This document shows positions 7,025 to 13,558 of a stretch of 22,958 nt of DNA, piece after piece. Under the pieces are notes generated by a model, which ran no database searches, was not told the DNA's origin, and worked only from the letters and a program-made list of their open reading frames with translations. Within the stretch, counting starts at the first letter, position 1. Every line of letters starts with the position of its first letter. The translations under genes and the position numbers were made by a program. This stretch comes from Avoscillospira sp045530865 (GTDB lineage Bacteria > Bacillota > Clostridia > Oscillospirales > Oscillospiraceae), in contig JAZSCX010000027.1 of the NCBI GenBank assembly GCA_045530865.1, forward strand, positions 1 through 22,958, given 5' to 3'.

Positions 7025-8059
7025 ATGAAAAAGACACTTGCAATGCTGCTTGCGATGCTGATGCTGCTGGGCGTTATGACCGGCTGTGCCGCGCAGGCAA
7101 AGGCGGAAGCCTATGCGGACGATTCTTACAACTACAAGGGCAGCTATGATATGCCCACGGCAGACGGGTTCAAGCAGGAAGTCATGGAAGAACCCATGGA
7201 AGCACCCATGATGGAAGAAGCCGAGGTGGAATCGGAATTCGTGGAGTTCTCCACCACCTCGCAGGAGATTGCCGATCAGGCCATGTCCGTGGAGGAAGTC
7301 AAGACCTACGCCGAGAAGATCATCTACTCCGGCCATGTGTACATGGAGACCACGGAATTTGATCAGGCCATTACGGAGCTGGATCAGGCCATCAAGAGCT
7401 ACGGCGGCTTTGTGCAGGAAAGCCGGGTCAACGGCAACACCCGCTACAATTCCGATGGTTCCACCACGGTGGTGGACCGCTGGGGCTACTATGTGGTGCG
7501 GATTCCCACTGAGAAGTTCGATGCCTTTATGACCCTTGCCGACGGCATTGGCAATGTGACCAATTCCAGCCGGACGGCAGAAAATGTGACCTCTCAATAC
7601 ACGGATTATGAGGCACGGCTCAGCAGCCTGTATACGCAGGAGGAGCGGCTGCTGAATATGCTGGAGGAGAGCGGCGATCTGGAAAGCCTGATTCAGCTGG
7701 AAGCCAGACTGTCTGAGGTGCGCTATGAGATCGAGAGCATCGAGCGCAATCTCCGCAATCTGGATCAGCGCCTGGCCTATTCCACGGTGACGCTGGAGCT
7801 GCGGGAAGTGGAGATCTACACCCCCACGGTTCCTGTGAAGCGTACCTTTGGCGAGAAGCTGGCAGACGCTTTTGCCGACGGCTGGAGCGGCTTTGTCCGG
7901 GGTCTTCAGAATTTTATTGTGAATATTGCCCGGAGCCTGCCCGGTCTGGTGCTGTTTGTGGTGATTGCCGCGGCGGTGGTGCTGACGGTGGTGCGGCTGT
8001 TCAAGCGCAGAAAGGCCAAAAAGGCCAAGGCTGCGGAGCAGCCCAAGAACGAAGAATAA
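7025..8059 (+). CDS. DUF4349 domain lipoprotein
   Basis: A 344-residue surface protein. Residues 1-21 are a lipoprotein signal peptide (KK, hydrophobic core, then VMTGC with the lipid-anchored Cys at 21). Residues 22-90 are an acidic, methionine-rich low-complexity linker. Residues ~97-265 match DUF4349: SGHVYMETTEFDQAITELD, YYVVRIPTEKFDAFM, a coiled coil (~200-250, RLSSLYTQEERLLNMLEE onward) and AYSTVTLELREVE. A transmembrane helix (307-326) and a basic tail (RLFKRRKAKKAK) follow. The protein would thus be held to the outer face by lipid and cross the membrane again at its end. The start is set by AAAGGAG (7012-7018). Function of DUF4349 is unknown. Monocistronic. Confidence 0.9.
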   Translation: MKKTLAMLLAMLMLLGVMTGCAAQAKAEAYADDSYNYKGSYDMPTADGFKQEVMEEPMEAPMMEEAEVESEFVEFSTTSQEIADQAMSVEEVKTYAEKIIYSGHVYMETTEFDQAITELDQAIKSYGGFVQESRVNGNTRYNSDGSTTVVDRWGYYVVRIPTEKFDAFMTLADGIGNVTNSSRTAENVTSQYTDYEARLSSLYTQEERLLNMLEESGDLESLIQLEARLSEVRYEIESIERNLRNLDQRLAYSTVTLELREVEIYTPTVPVKRTFGEKLADAFADGWSGFVRGLQNFIVNIARSLPGLVLFVVIAAAVVLTVVRLFKRRKAKKAKAAEQPKNEE

Positions 8060-8060
8060 T

Positions 8061-8094
8061 AAAAGTGCGGTGTTCCGATGAACACCGCACTTTT
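8061..8094 (+). terminator. Intrinsic terminator after DUF4349 gene
   Basis: A perfect 15-bp stem (8061-8075 with 8080-8094) around the loop CGAT, ending in TTTT, two bases after the stop codon. Confidence 0.92.
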
Positions 8095-8103
8095 GACAGA
8101 CTC

Positions 8104-8135
8104 AAAAGCCAAGTCGATTTCTCGACTTGGCTTTT
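8104..8135 (+). terminator. Second tandem intrinsic terminator
   Basis: A perfect 14-bp stem (8104-8117 with 8122-8135) around TTTC, followed by T to 8137. With the preceding hairpin it makes a double terminator. Because the arms carry A and T tracts it can also work on the minus strand. Confidence 0.88.
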
Positions 8136-8154
8136 TTGGCAGGGGATGAGGGAT
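8134..8154 (-). repeat. Duplicate of the tRNA-Gln 3' end
   Basis: These 21 bases are identical to 8321-8341, which hold the CCA, discriminator base, acceptor 3' strand and one T-stem half of tRNA-Gln. The copy begins within the T-run of the second terminator and diverges immediately after the T-stem half. Same orientation, 187 bp apart. It may be an old attachment site or the remains of a duplicated tRNA gene. Confidence 0.75.
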
Positions 8155-8221
8155 GATGCCGCTGTGGCGTTGCCTTGCGTCATCCGTCCTTGCAGCATAG
8201 CTGCTGCGGACTTCGCGGCTA

Positions 8222-8244
8222 AAAACAGTCCACCGAACTGTTTT
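8222..8244. repeat. Degenerate REP-like palindrome
   Basis: AAAACAGT (8222-8229) pairs with ACTGTTTT (8237-8244); the pairing nearly continues through CC/GA in the middle. It resembles a palindrome that I associate with repeats in Oscillospirales intergenic DNA. Single copy here. The gene-free stretch 8060-8323 otherwise holds only the two terminators, the tRNA-end copy and the T-arm-like piece. Confidence 0.45.
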
Positions 8245-8265
8245 CCTTACGCCGCTCACCCTCTC

Positions 8266-8283
8266 AGGGTTCGAATCCCTCCA
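8266..8283 (+). other. tRNA T-arm-like remnant
   Basis: AGGG-TTCGAAT-CCCT followed by CCA has the form of a T-stem, T-loop with the conserved TTCGA and a 3' CCA, on the plus strand, opposite to the intact tRNA-Gln. No acceptor, D-arm or anticodon arm can be made from the sequence before it, so it is a fragment and not a gene. Confidence 0.4.
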
Positions 8284-8286
8284 ATA

Positions 8287-8324
8287 AAAATAACAGCCAC
8301 ATCTAATGATGTGACTGTTATTTT
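8287..8324 (-). terminator. Terminator of the tRNA-Gln transcript
   Basis: Arms 8287-8303 and 8308-8324 pair over 17 positions with one mismatch around a 4-base loop. Read on the minus strand the hairpin directly follows the tRNA CCA end and finishes in a T-run. Confidence 0.8.
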
Positions 8325-8397
8325 GGCAGGGGATGAGGGATTCGAACCCCCGCAAACGGAGTCAGAGTCCGGTGTGCTACCGTTACACAAATCCCCT
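8324..8397 (-). tRNA. tRNA-Gln (anticodon CTG)
   Basis: On the minus strand: acceptor AGGGGAT pairs with ATCCCCT, discriminator G (usual for tRNA-Gln), encoded CCA (8324-8326). D-arm GTG/CAC with the AACGGTAG loop; anticodon loop CTCTGAC giving anticodon CTG with U33 and A37; T-arm GGGGG-TTCGAAT-CCCTC. The first anticodon-stem pair is a C-T mismatch, the other four pair. It lies behind the hydrolase gene but has its own consensus promoter. Confidence 0.95.
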
Positions 8398-8427
8398 ATT
8401 TGCCTGCGCTCTCAAAACGCATTTATT

Positions 8428-8455
8428 ATTATACGCAGGAATCTGGATTTGTCAA
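8428..8455 (-). promoter_or_regulatory. tRNA-Gln promoter, full consensus
   Basis: On the minus strand a perfect TTGACA (8450-8455), 16 bases, and a perfect TATAAT (8428-8433), about 30 bases before the tRNA. The -35 hexamer contains the TGA stop codon (8452-8454) of the upstream hydrolase gene. Confidence 0.92.
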
Positions 8456-9432
8456 GCGGTAATTTCAGGATTTTCGGATTTTTTTATGATCTCCGTGGGA
8501 ACACCGTTGGCGGTAAAAAAATCGCTCAATGCCTGCAGATAGGCCTGCGGATCCACCATATAGGCCAGACCGTGGCCAGCGCCGGGAACAGTCAGCAGCG
8601 CTTTGGGCGTAGGGCAGGCCTCATAGTTTTTCCGGCTCATGTCACAGGGGACAAAATCATCGCTTTCGCCGTGGATAAAGATCACCGGCACGGTGCAGCG
8701 CTGCAGTGCCTGCTGTGCGTCGGAATCCGAGAGGCGGAAGCCGCCCCAAAGCCGTGCGCCCAGTGCGATCAGGGGATAGAACAGCGGCGCGGGCAGGTGA
8801 ATCTGGCGCAGCACCTTATGGATGATCTCTTTGGCAGAGGTGAAGCCACAGTCCGCCAGTATGCCCTTGACGTTGGGCGGCAGGGGCTGTCCCGCTGCCA
8901 GAAGGACGGTTGTGGCACCCATGGAAATTCCTGTCAACAGAATGGTCACATCGGGGCCAAAGGTCTCGATGGCAAAGTCGACCCATGTCAGGCAGTCCCG
9001 GCTCTCCCGGACACCGAAAGTGATGACCCGCCCTTCACTGCCGCAGCTGGTGCGCTGCTCCACGATCAGCACATTGCGTCCCAGAGAGAACGCGCGCTGA
9101 ATCCCCACACACAGATCCCGCTCGCCGCTGCCGCGATAGCCGTGGAACATCAGCTCCATGGGTGCGCCGGGGGCATATTCGTAGTATCTGCCGCAGAGGG
9201 TCAGACCGTCAAAGGAGGTCACGGTGACATTTTTATGGGGCATTTCACGGGCTTTCTTCATCCAGAACCGCATTAGCTCATGATGCGGTTCGTATATTTT
9301 GCCGGTCGGAAGGGGATATTCGTCCTCCGAAAGCGGTTTCTGCCGTGGCGCATAGAAGGCGATCAGAAAGCAGATCAGCGAAAGCAGCAGAACCAGACCG
9401 CAGACACTCAAAAACACAATGGCGGCTACCAT
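8452..9432 (-). CDS. Membrane-anchored alpha/beta hydrolase (serine peptidase/esterase-like)
   Basis: A 326-residue protein. Residues ~4-27 form a hydrophobic membrane anchor. The rest is an alpha/beta hydrolase fold: FHGYRGSGERD (96-106, oxyanion region), nucleophile elbow GISMGA with Ser170, acid HGESDDFVP (Asp258/259), and GAGHGLAY with His287, completing a Ser-Asp-His triad. It resembles the YqkD-like group of uncharacterised Firmicute hydrolases; natural substrate unknown. The ATG at 9432 is chosen because AGGGAG lies 11 bases upstream and the anchor starts at once; upstream in-frame starts would overrun the promoter. It precedes tRNA-Gln on the same strand and, being last before the prophage, marks the host side of the junction. 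Confidence 0.88.
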   Translation of the reverse strand: MVAAIVFLSVCGLVLLLSLICFLIAFYAPRQKPLSEDEYPLPTGKIYEPHHELMRFWMKKAREMPHKNVTVTSFDGLTLCGRYYEYAPGAPMELMFHGYRGSGERDLCVGIQRAFSLGRNVLIVEQRTSCGSEGRVITFGVRESRDCLTWVDFAIETFGPDVTILLTGISMGATTVLLAAGQPLPPNVKGILADCGFTSAKEIIHKVLRQIHLPAPLFYPLIALGARLWGGFRLSDSDAQQALQRCTVPVIFIHGESDDFVPCDMSRKNYEACPTPKALLTVPGAGHGLAYMVDPQAYLQALSDFFTANGVPTEIIKKSENPEITA

Positions 9433-9456
9433 GAAAACATCATCTCCCTGCAGAAG

Positions 9457-9494
9457 ATTATAGCACAATATGGGAGGAATGGGTAGCTTGTCAA
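9457..9494 (-). promoter_or_regulatory. Hydrolase promoter (extended -10)
   Basis: On the minus strand a perfect TATAAT (9457-9462) preceded by TGC (9463-9465) makes an extended -10. A perfect TTGACA is present at 9489-9494, but 26 bases away, too far to work with that -10; it would be 18 bases from TATTGT, an alternative weak -10. Confidence 0.6.
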
Positions 9495-9519
9495 GACCGA
9501 TTTCTTCAAAGATTTGGGG

Positions 9520-9559
9520 CCCCACAGCATCGACCTTTGGCCGATGCTGTGGGCTTTTT
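9520..9559 (+). terminator. Terminator at the host-prophage junction
   Basis: CCCACAGCATCG (9521-9532) pairs perfectly with CGATGCTGTGGG (9542-9553) across a 9-base loop, then CTTTTT. It points along the plus strand although the nearest upstream plus-strand gene (DUF4349) already ends at 8094. It may be the end of a prophage transcript or of the former host locus. Confidence 0.8.
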
Positions 9560-9670
9560 GTGCAGAGGCAGATTGAAACTGTTCAAAAAATGGGGCGGGA
9601 AATAGTGGCGCAAAGCAATCCGGTGATAGGATGTCTGCGGGGCGAGCACAGAAGAAAGGAGGGAGCAGCC

Positions 9671-10069
9671 ATGGGCACAACGCCAAAATTTCCCCTGACC
9701 TGCGAGCAGACACGGCGGAGAATCCGGGAATACCGGAGAAAAGTGGAAAACGGAGACTTTGAAAAGGCCGATTTCTGGCATTTCTGCGGATTTCTGGGGG
9801 TGGATGATGAGACGGTACTGCGGGTGATCCGCAATCCGGGAAAGCAGAACCGGGAGCTGGCCCAGGAGCTGCGGCAGCTGATCTGCTGGATCAAGGGGCA
9901 GTATGCCACGGCTCCGGGCTGGAACGGCTCCAACGGGTCCAAGGCACTGTTTCTGCTGAAGCAGAACATCGGCGGCATACAGCTGACGGACAAGCCCGAG
10001 GGCAGGCAGGAGGGAAAGCTGGAGGTGACCGTGAAATTCGGCGGACGGGTGAAGGATCCGTTTGGGTAG
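9671..10069 (+). CDS. Probable terminase small subunit
   Basis: A 132-residue, mostly helical, basic protein immediately upstream of the large terminase. The called function rests mainly on this position and size. Residues ~10-60 (CEQTRRRIREYRRKVENGDF, then FGFLGVDDETVLRVIRNPG-like segment) could form a DNA-binding helical domain; the last ~20 residues (KLEVTVKFGG) form a beta segment, as often seen at the C-terminus of small terminases that contacts the large subunit. It would recognise phage DNA and start packaging. The ATG at 9671 has AAAGGAGGGAG 7 bases upstream. The stop codon TAG is part of the ribosome site of the next gene, indicating tight coupling. Confidence 0.65.
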   Translation: MGTTPKFPLTCEQTRRRIREYRRKVENGDFEKADFWHFCGFLGVDDETVLRVIRNPGKQNRELAQELRQLICWIKGQYATAPGWNGSNGSKALFLLKQNIGGIQLTDKPEGRQEGKLEVTVKFGGRVKDPFG

Positions 10070-10078
10070 GAGGGTGAA

Positions 10079-11449
10079 ATGAAAACGAAAGCAGGAGCTG
10101 TGACGGTGGAGCTGGGACGGCCCAACTCCGAGCCGCAGGAGCGGTTTTTTGCCAGCCGGGTGAAGTATATCTGCTTTGGCGGCGCCAGAGGCGGCGGCAA
10201 AAGCTGGTGCACCCAGCGGAAATCTGTGGGTGGCTGCCTACGGTATCCCGGCCTGCGGGTGCTGATTTTGCGGCGGCGGTACGAGGATCTGGAAAACTCC
10301 GTCATTGAGCCGATTCTCAAGCTGGTGGACCGGCAGACGGCGGTGTTCAGTGCTTCCAAGCGGCTGCTGGAATTCTGCAACGGCAGCTACATCCGCTTCG
10401 GCAACATGGAGAGTTATGATTCTGCTGTTTCCGGAAAGTATCAGGGTCAGGAGTATGACTGGATCTTTCTGGAGGAGGCCACCCAGTTTACAGAGCAGGA
10501 GTTCCGGGGTCTGGCGGCCTGCTGCCGCGGCTCCAATCCCTTCCCCAAGCGGATGTATCTCACTGCCAACCCCGGCGGCATCGGCCATCAGTGGGTCAAG
10601 CGGCTGTTTGTGCGTCGGGAATTTCTACCATTGGAAAATCCCGCAGACTACTGCTTTATCCCCGCCACAGTGGAGGACAACACGGATCTGCTGGAGGCGT
10701 CCCCGGACTACCTCAATGCGCTGGAGCTGCTGCCGGAGGATATCCGCAGAGCCCACCGCTACGGCGACTGGGATGCCCTGTCCGGCGGCTACTTTCCCGA
10801 ATTCACCCGCAGCACCCATGTGGTGCAGGACTTCCCCGTTCCCGAGGGTTGGATAAAATACCGGGCCTTTGACTACGGTCTGGATATGTTTGCCTGCCTG
10901 TGGGTGGCGGTGGATTACAGCGGCAGGTGCTATGTCTACCGGGAGCTGGCGGAAAGCGGCCTGATCGTCTCTCAGGCGGCACAGGCAGCGCTGACGGCCA
11001 CCGGCAGACGGGAGCAGATCGCCTGCACCTTTGCGCCGCCGGATCTCTGGTCCACCCAGAAGGACACGGGAAAGACCATGGCGCAGCTTTTTCAGGAAAA
11101 CGGTCTGCCGCTGGTGAAGGCCAACAGCAGCCGGGTACAGGGCTGGATGGCCCTGAAAGAACTGCTGAAGCCCATGGACGATGGCGGCCCGGGTCTGGTG
11201 GTGTTCGAAAGCTGCCGGGGCCTGATCGAGGACCTGATCGCCATCCAGCACGATGAGAAAAATCCCTCCGATTGCGCTGTGCAGCCCCATGCCCTGACCC
11301 ACCGCCCCGATGCGCTTCGATATTTTGCCCAGATGCGGACACTGCGGCCGGAGTTACCGGCAGAAGATGAGGATTTGCCGCGAAAAACCGGGTATGAAGC
11401 GTATCTTGCCGGCGGTGAGGTCACGGAGAGTTATCTGCGGGGGAGGTGA
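10079..11449 (+). CDS. Terminase large subunit (ATPase and nuclease)
   Basis: A 456-residue packaging motor. N-terminal ATPase: Walker A FGGARGGGKS (33-42), Walker B WIFLEEA (128-134), coupling motif LTANPGG (161-167). C-terminal RNase H-like nuclease: first metal-binding Asp in RAFDYG (262-267), further acidic residue in VVFESCRG (374-381) and the final HRPDALRY (408-415). It drives ATP-powered DNA translocation into the prohead through the portal and cuts the concatemer. ATG at 10079 follows TAGGAGGGTGAA. All catalytic motifs are intact, so the packaging motor is not obviously decayed. Confidence 0.97.
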   Translation: MKTKAGAVTVELGRPNSEPQERFFASRVKYICFGGARGGGKSWCTQRKSVGGCLRYPGLRVLILRRRYEDLENSVIEPILKLVDRQTAVFSASKRLLEFCNGSYIRFGNMESYDSAVSGKYQGQEYDWIFLEEATQFTEQEFRGLAACCRGSNPFPKRMYLTANPGGIGHQWVKRLFVRREFLPLENPADYCFIPATVEDNTDLLEASPDYLNALELLPEDIRRAHRYGDWDALSGGYFPEFTRSTHVVQDFPVPEGWIKYRAFDYGLDMFACLWVAVDYSGRCYVYRELAESGLIVSQAAQAALTATGRREQIACTFAPPDLWSTQKDTGKTMAQLFQENGLPLVKANSSRVQGWMALKELLKPMDDGGPGLVVFESCRGLIEDLIAIQHDEKNPSDCAVQPHALTHRPDALRYFAQMRTLRPELPAEDEDLPRKTGYEAYLAGGEVTESYLRGR

Positions 11450-11454
11450 AAAGG

Positions 11455-11859
11455 ATGACGGATGCCAATTGGATCTTTGACGCAGCCATCCGGCTGATGG
11501 ATGAACAGCATCAGACGAATGGCGAGACCAGAACCGGGGACACAGAAGCTTTCCGCCTGCGGACACTGGGGATCCTCAATGTGCTGCGGCACGAACTGTA
11601 TCCCTACTCGGATACCTTTGAGGCCGGAACCAACGGCAGGCGGGCAGTCTGTCCACAGATCACGGCCTTTGATCAGCCGCTGGATCTGGATGACACCCTG
11701 GCACAGGCAGTGCTGCCCTACGGTTTGGCAGCCCATTTGCTGCTGGGGGAACACAACACCATGGCTGCCTTTTTTCAGCAGCGGTACATGGAACTGCTGT
11801 ATGGCCTAGGCAGCAAACGGATGGCCTGCTGGGAGGACATTCAGGTGCAGGGGGAATGA
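11455..11859 (+). CDS. Phage structural protein, probable head-tail adaptor
   Basis: A 134-residue, helix-rich protein in the operon between large terminase and scaffold. The region LPYGLAAHLLLGEHNT followed by FFQQRYMELL (residues ~90-120) resembles the helical core of gp6-type head-tail adaptors, whose rings sit under the portal, but the match is only a pattern seen by eye. ATG at 11455 has GGGAGG 8 bases upstream; a GTG at 11446 overlapping the terminase stop (GTGA) is the alternative start and would add three residues. After its stop, a 59-bp gap carries no gene. Confidence 0.5.
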   Translation: MTDANWIFDAAIRLMDEQHQTNGETRTGDTEAFRLRTLGILNVLRHELYPYSDTFEAGTNGRRAVCPQITAFDQPLDLDDTLAQAVLPYGLAAHLLLGEHNTMAAFFQQRYMELLYGLGSKRMACWEDIQVQGE

Positions 11860-11918
11860 GGGTGGTTCTGATCCCCTCAGTCGGCTCTACGGAGAAATAG
11901 GGGAAGGAGGTGGAAAGG

Positions 11919-12269
11919 ATGGAGAATATGGAACAGCAGGTGGAAGTGCAGCAGGAAACGGTGGAACAACCTGCGGCGGCTGAGCTGCCGCAGCAGGATC
12001 TGATCGATTTTGTCCGTGCCCACCCCGGTCTGGATGCGAGAACGATTCCGGGTCAGGTCTGGGAGGCTGTGATGAACGGCGAAAAGCTGGCGAACGCCTA
12101 TGACCGCCATGAACTGCAGCAGCTGCGACAGAGCAACCGGCAGCTGCAGCACCGGCTGGGAATGCTGCAGTCCGGTGCAGACAACCGCCGAAATGCACTG
12201 GGCAGTATGCGTTCTGCCGGTGGTTTCCGGGCAGCAGACAGCTTCCTGGAAGGATTCAATGAGGATTAA
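11919..12269 (+). CDS. Probable capsid scaffold protein
   Basis: A 116-residue protein directly upstream of the capsid gene, the normal site for a scaffold. It is Gln/Glu-rich at the start (EVQQETVEQPAAAELPQQD), with a strong coiled-coil stretch (HELQQLRQSNRQLQHRL around residues 64-80) and a basic/aromatic C-terminal end (SAGGFRAADSFLEGFNED), as typical for small scaffold proteins that guide shell assembly and leave before or during packaging. ATG at 11919 has AAGGAGG 8 bases upstream; GTG at 11910 in frame is less likely. No protease motif is present. Confidence 0.65.
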   Translation: MENMEQQVEVQQETVEQPAAAELPQQDLIDFVRAHPGLDARTIPGQVWEAVMNGEKLANAYDRHELQQLRQSNRQLQHRLGMLQSGADNRRNALGSMRSAGGFRAADSFLEGFNED

Positions 12270-12291
12270 TTTGAAAGAGAGGTAATGCAAT

Positions 12292-13395
12292 ATGGCAGAA
12301 TCCAGAAATCTTGCCGCCAAGTATGCCAAACAGGTGGATGAGCGGTTTAACCGTGAGTCCCAGGCGATGCTGGCGCTGAATGACGACTACGACTTTGTTG
12401 GCGTGAAAACCGTCAACGTCTATTCCCTGCCCACTGTGGCTATGGTGGACTACACCCGCAGCGGCTCCAACCGCTACGGTACTCCCGATGATCTGGCACG
12501 CAATGTCCAGACCCTGACCCTGTCCCGCGACCGGGCCTTTACCTTTATCATCGACAAGGGCGACAAGGCCCAGTCTCAGATGGTCTCCGATGCCGGTAAG
12601 GCCCTGAACCGTCAGCTGAAGGAGGTTTGGGCCCCTGAATTTGACGCCTACGTATTCCGCAGACTGGCAGCAGCCGCTACGGAGCGGGGCAACTATTCCA
12701 CGGAAGAGGTCACAAAGGAAAATGCCTACAGCCTGTTCCTGAATGCCATGGAGGAGCTGGGCAACAAAAACGTGCCCGACAAGGGCCGGGTGGCTTTCTG
12801 CTCCTACAAGTTTACCAACCTGCTGAAGCAGGATCCCGCCTTCGTCAAGACCGGTGACTCCGCACAGGATATGCTGGCAAAGGGCGTGATCGGTGAGGTG
12901 GACGGCTGCAAGATCGTCCGTGTGCCTTCCTCCAAGCTGCCCAGCGGCTGTGCCTTTCTGATTACCCACAAGATGGCTGCCACCGCTCCCAGACAGCTGG
13001 AGGAATACAAGACCCACGACAATCCTCCCGGCATTTCCGGCTGGCTGGTGGAAGGTCGTGTGATCTACGACTGCTTCGTGCTGCGAGAAAAGGCCGACGC
13101 CATCTACTACCACGGCGCACAGCCTGTGCTGCGGAATCTGGATGTGACCACTGCTGATCTGGGTGATGGCAGCAGAAAGATTCTGGTCAATCCCGAGGCG
13201 GAGAACGGCTGCAGCTGGTATTACAAGCTGGGTGACAGTGCCGAGCAGGTGGAATATGAGGCTGTGGTCTCCGGCTGGAGCAAGCTGAGCTATTCCGGCG
13301 CTGTGGTGGCGGTCGGTGACAATGCGGTGATCACCGTGGCAGAGGCAGGCGCTGATGGCAAGGCCAAGGCGGTTGGCGCTGCTGTGATGGTGTAA
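12292..13395 (+). CDS. Major capsid protein (HK97-fold) with C-terminal add-on domain
   Basis: A 367-residue protein directly following the scaffold. Residues 1-275 have the makeup of HK97-fold coat proteins: helical N-arm (AAKYAKQVDERFNRES), central strands (VNVYSLPTVAMVDY), a spine helix region (FDAYVFRRLAAAATERG), and the end of the P-domain with WLVEGRVIYDCFVLREKADAIYY-type sequence (around residues 245-270). Residues ~285-367 form a separate Thr/Val/Gly-rich, beta-strand domain (SWYYKLGDSAEQVEYEAVV, then AVVAVGDNAVITVAEAG) likely exposed on the capsid surface, similar in character to immunoglobulin-like decoration domains. The start follows GAAAGAGGTAATGCAAT. No cleavage protease gene is present, so the coat is probably unprocessed, as in P22. 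Confidence 0.88.
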   Translation: MAESRNLAAKYAKQVDERFNRESQAMLALNDDYDFVGVKTVNVYSLPTVAMVDYTRSGSNRYGTPDDLARNVQTLTLSRDRAFTFIIDKGDKAQSQMVSDAGKALNRQLKEVWAPEFDAYVFRRLAAAATERGNYSTEEVTKENAYSLFLNAMEELGNKNVPDKGRVAFCSYKFTNLLKQDPAFVKTGDSAQDMLAKGVIGEVDGCKIVRVPSSKLPSGCAFLITHKMAATAPRQLEEYKTHDNPPGISGWLVEGRVIYDCFVLREKADAIYYHGAQPVLRNLDVTTADLGDGSRKILVNPEAENGCSWYYKLGDSAEQVEYEAVVSGWSKLSYSGAVVAVGDNAVITVAEAGADGKAKAVGAAVMV

Positions 13396-13407
13396 AAAGT
13401 GCCAACA

Positions 13408-13441
13408 CCGGCGCGCCGGGGTCGTCGCGCCCTACGGGGTG
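13408..13441. repeat. REP-like GC-rich palindromic segment
   Basis: CCGGCGCGCCGG (13408-13419) is a perfect 12-base palindrome, followed by GGGTCGTCGCGCCCTACGGG, a GC-rich tail of a form shared by short repeats that I associate with Oscillospirales. First of three dyads in the 163-bp gap between the capsid and hub genes. Confidence 0.45.
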
Positions 13442-13447
13442 TAATTT

Positions 13448-13476
13448 TTTGGCGGCCAGGGATCTGGCCGCCCTAC
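13448..13476. repeat. 29-bp palindromic repeat, copy 1
   Basis: Perfect 9-bp stem GGCGGCCAG/CTGGCCGCC (13451-13459 with 13464-13472) around GGAT, ending CCCTAC. All 29 bases are identical to 15421-15449, so this is a true repeat within the window. Preceded by a T-run, it is not a terminator in the plus direction because no T-run follows. Confidence 0.88.
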
Positions 13477-13503
13477 AGGATCATAAGAACGATACAAACC
13501 CCA

Positions 13504-13532
13504 CCGCTTTGCGGAGCCCTCTGAAAGGGGGC
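13504..13532. repeat. Composite hairpin element
   Basis: CCGC-TTT-GCGG (13504-13514) followed by GCCCTCT/AGGGGGC (13516-13522 with 13526-13532; one G-T pair). The two-hairpin layout mirrors 15382-15419 in the next gap. Confidence 0.45.
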
Positions 13533-13558
13533 ACGAGGGGTGCAGACAGGAGGGAGTT

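Noticed and set aside
8134..8341. Attachment sites for the prophage at 9.5 kb
   Set aside because: Both copies lie left of the hydrolase gene and do not flank the prophage, so they cannot be its two ends unless a further copy exists to the right.
8065..9276. Plus-strand open frame of 403 codons
   Set aside because: It runs through two terminators, the complement of tRNA-Gln and the hydrolase gene; the product has no protein-like pattern.
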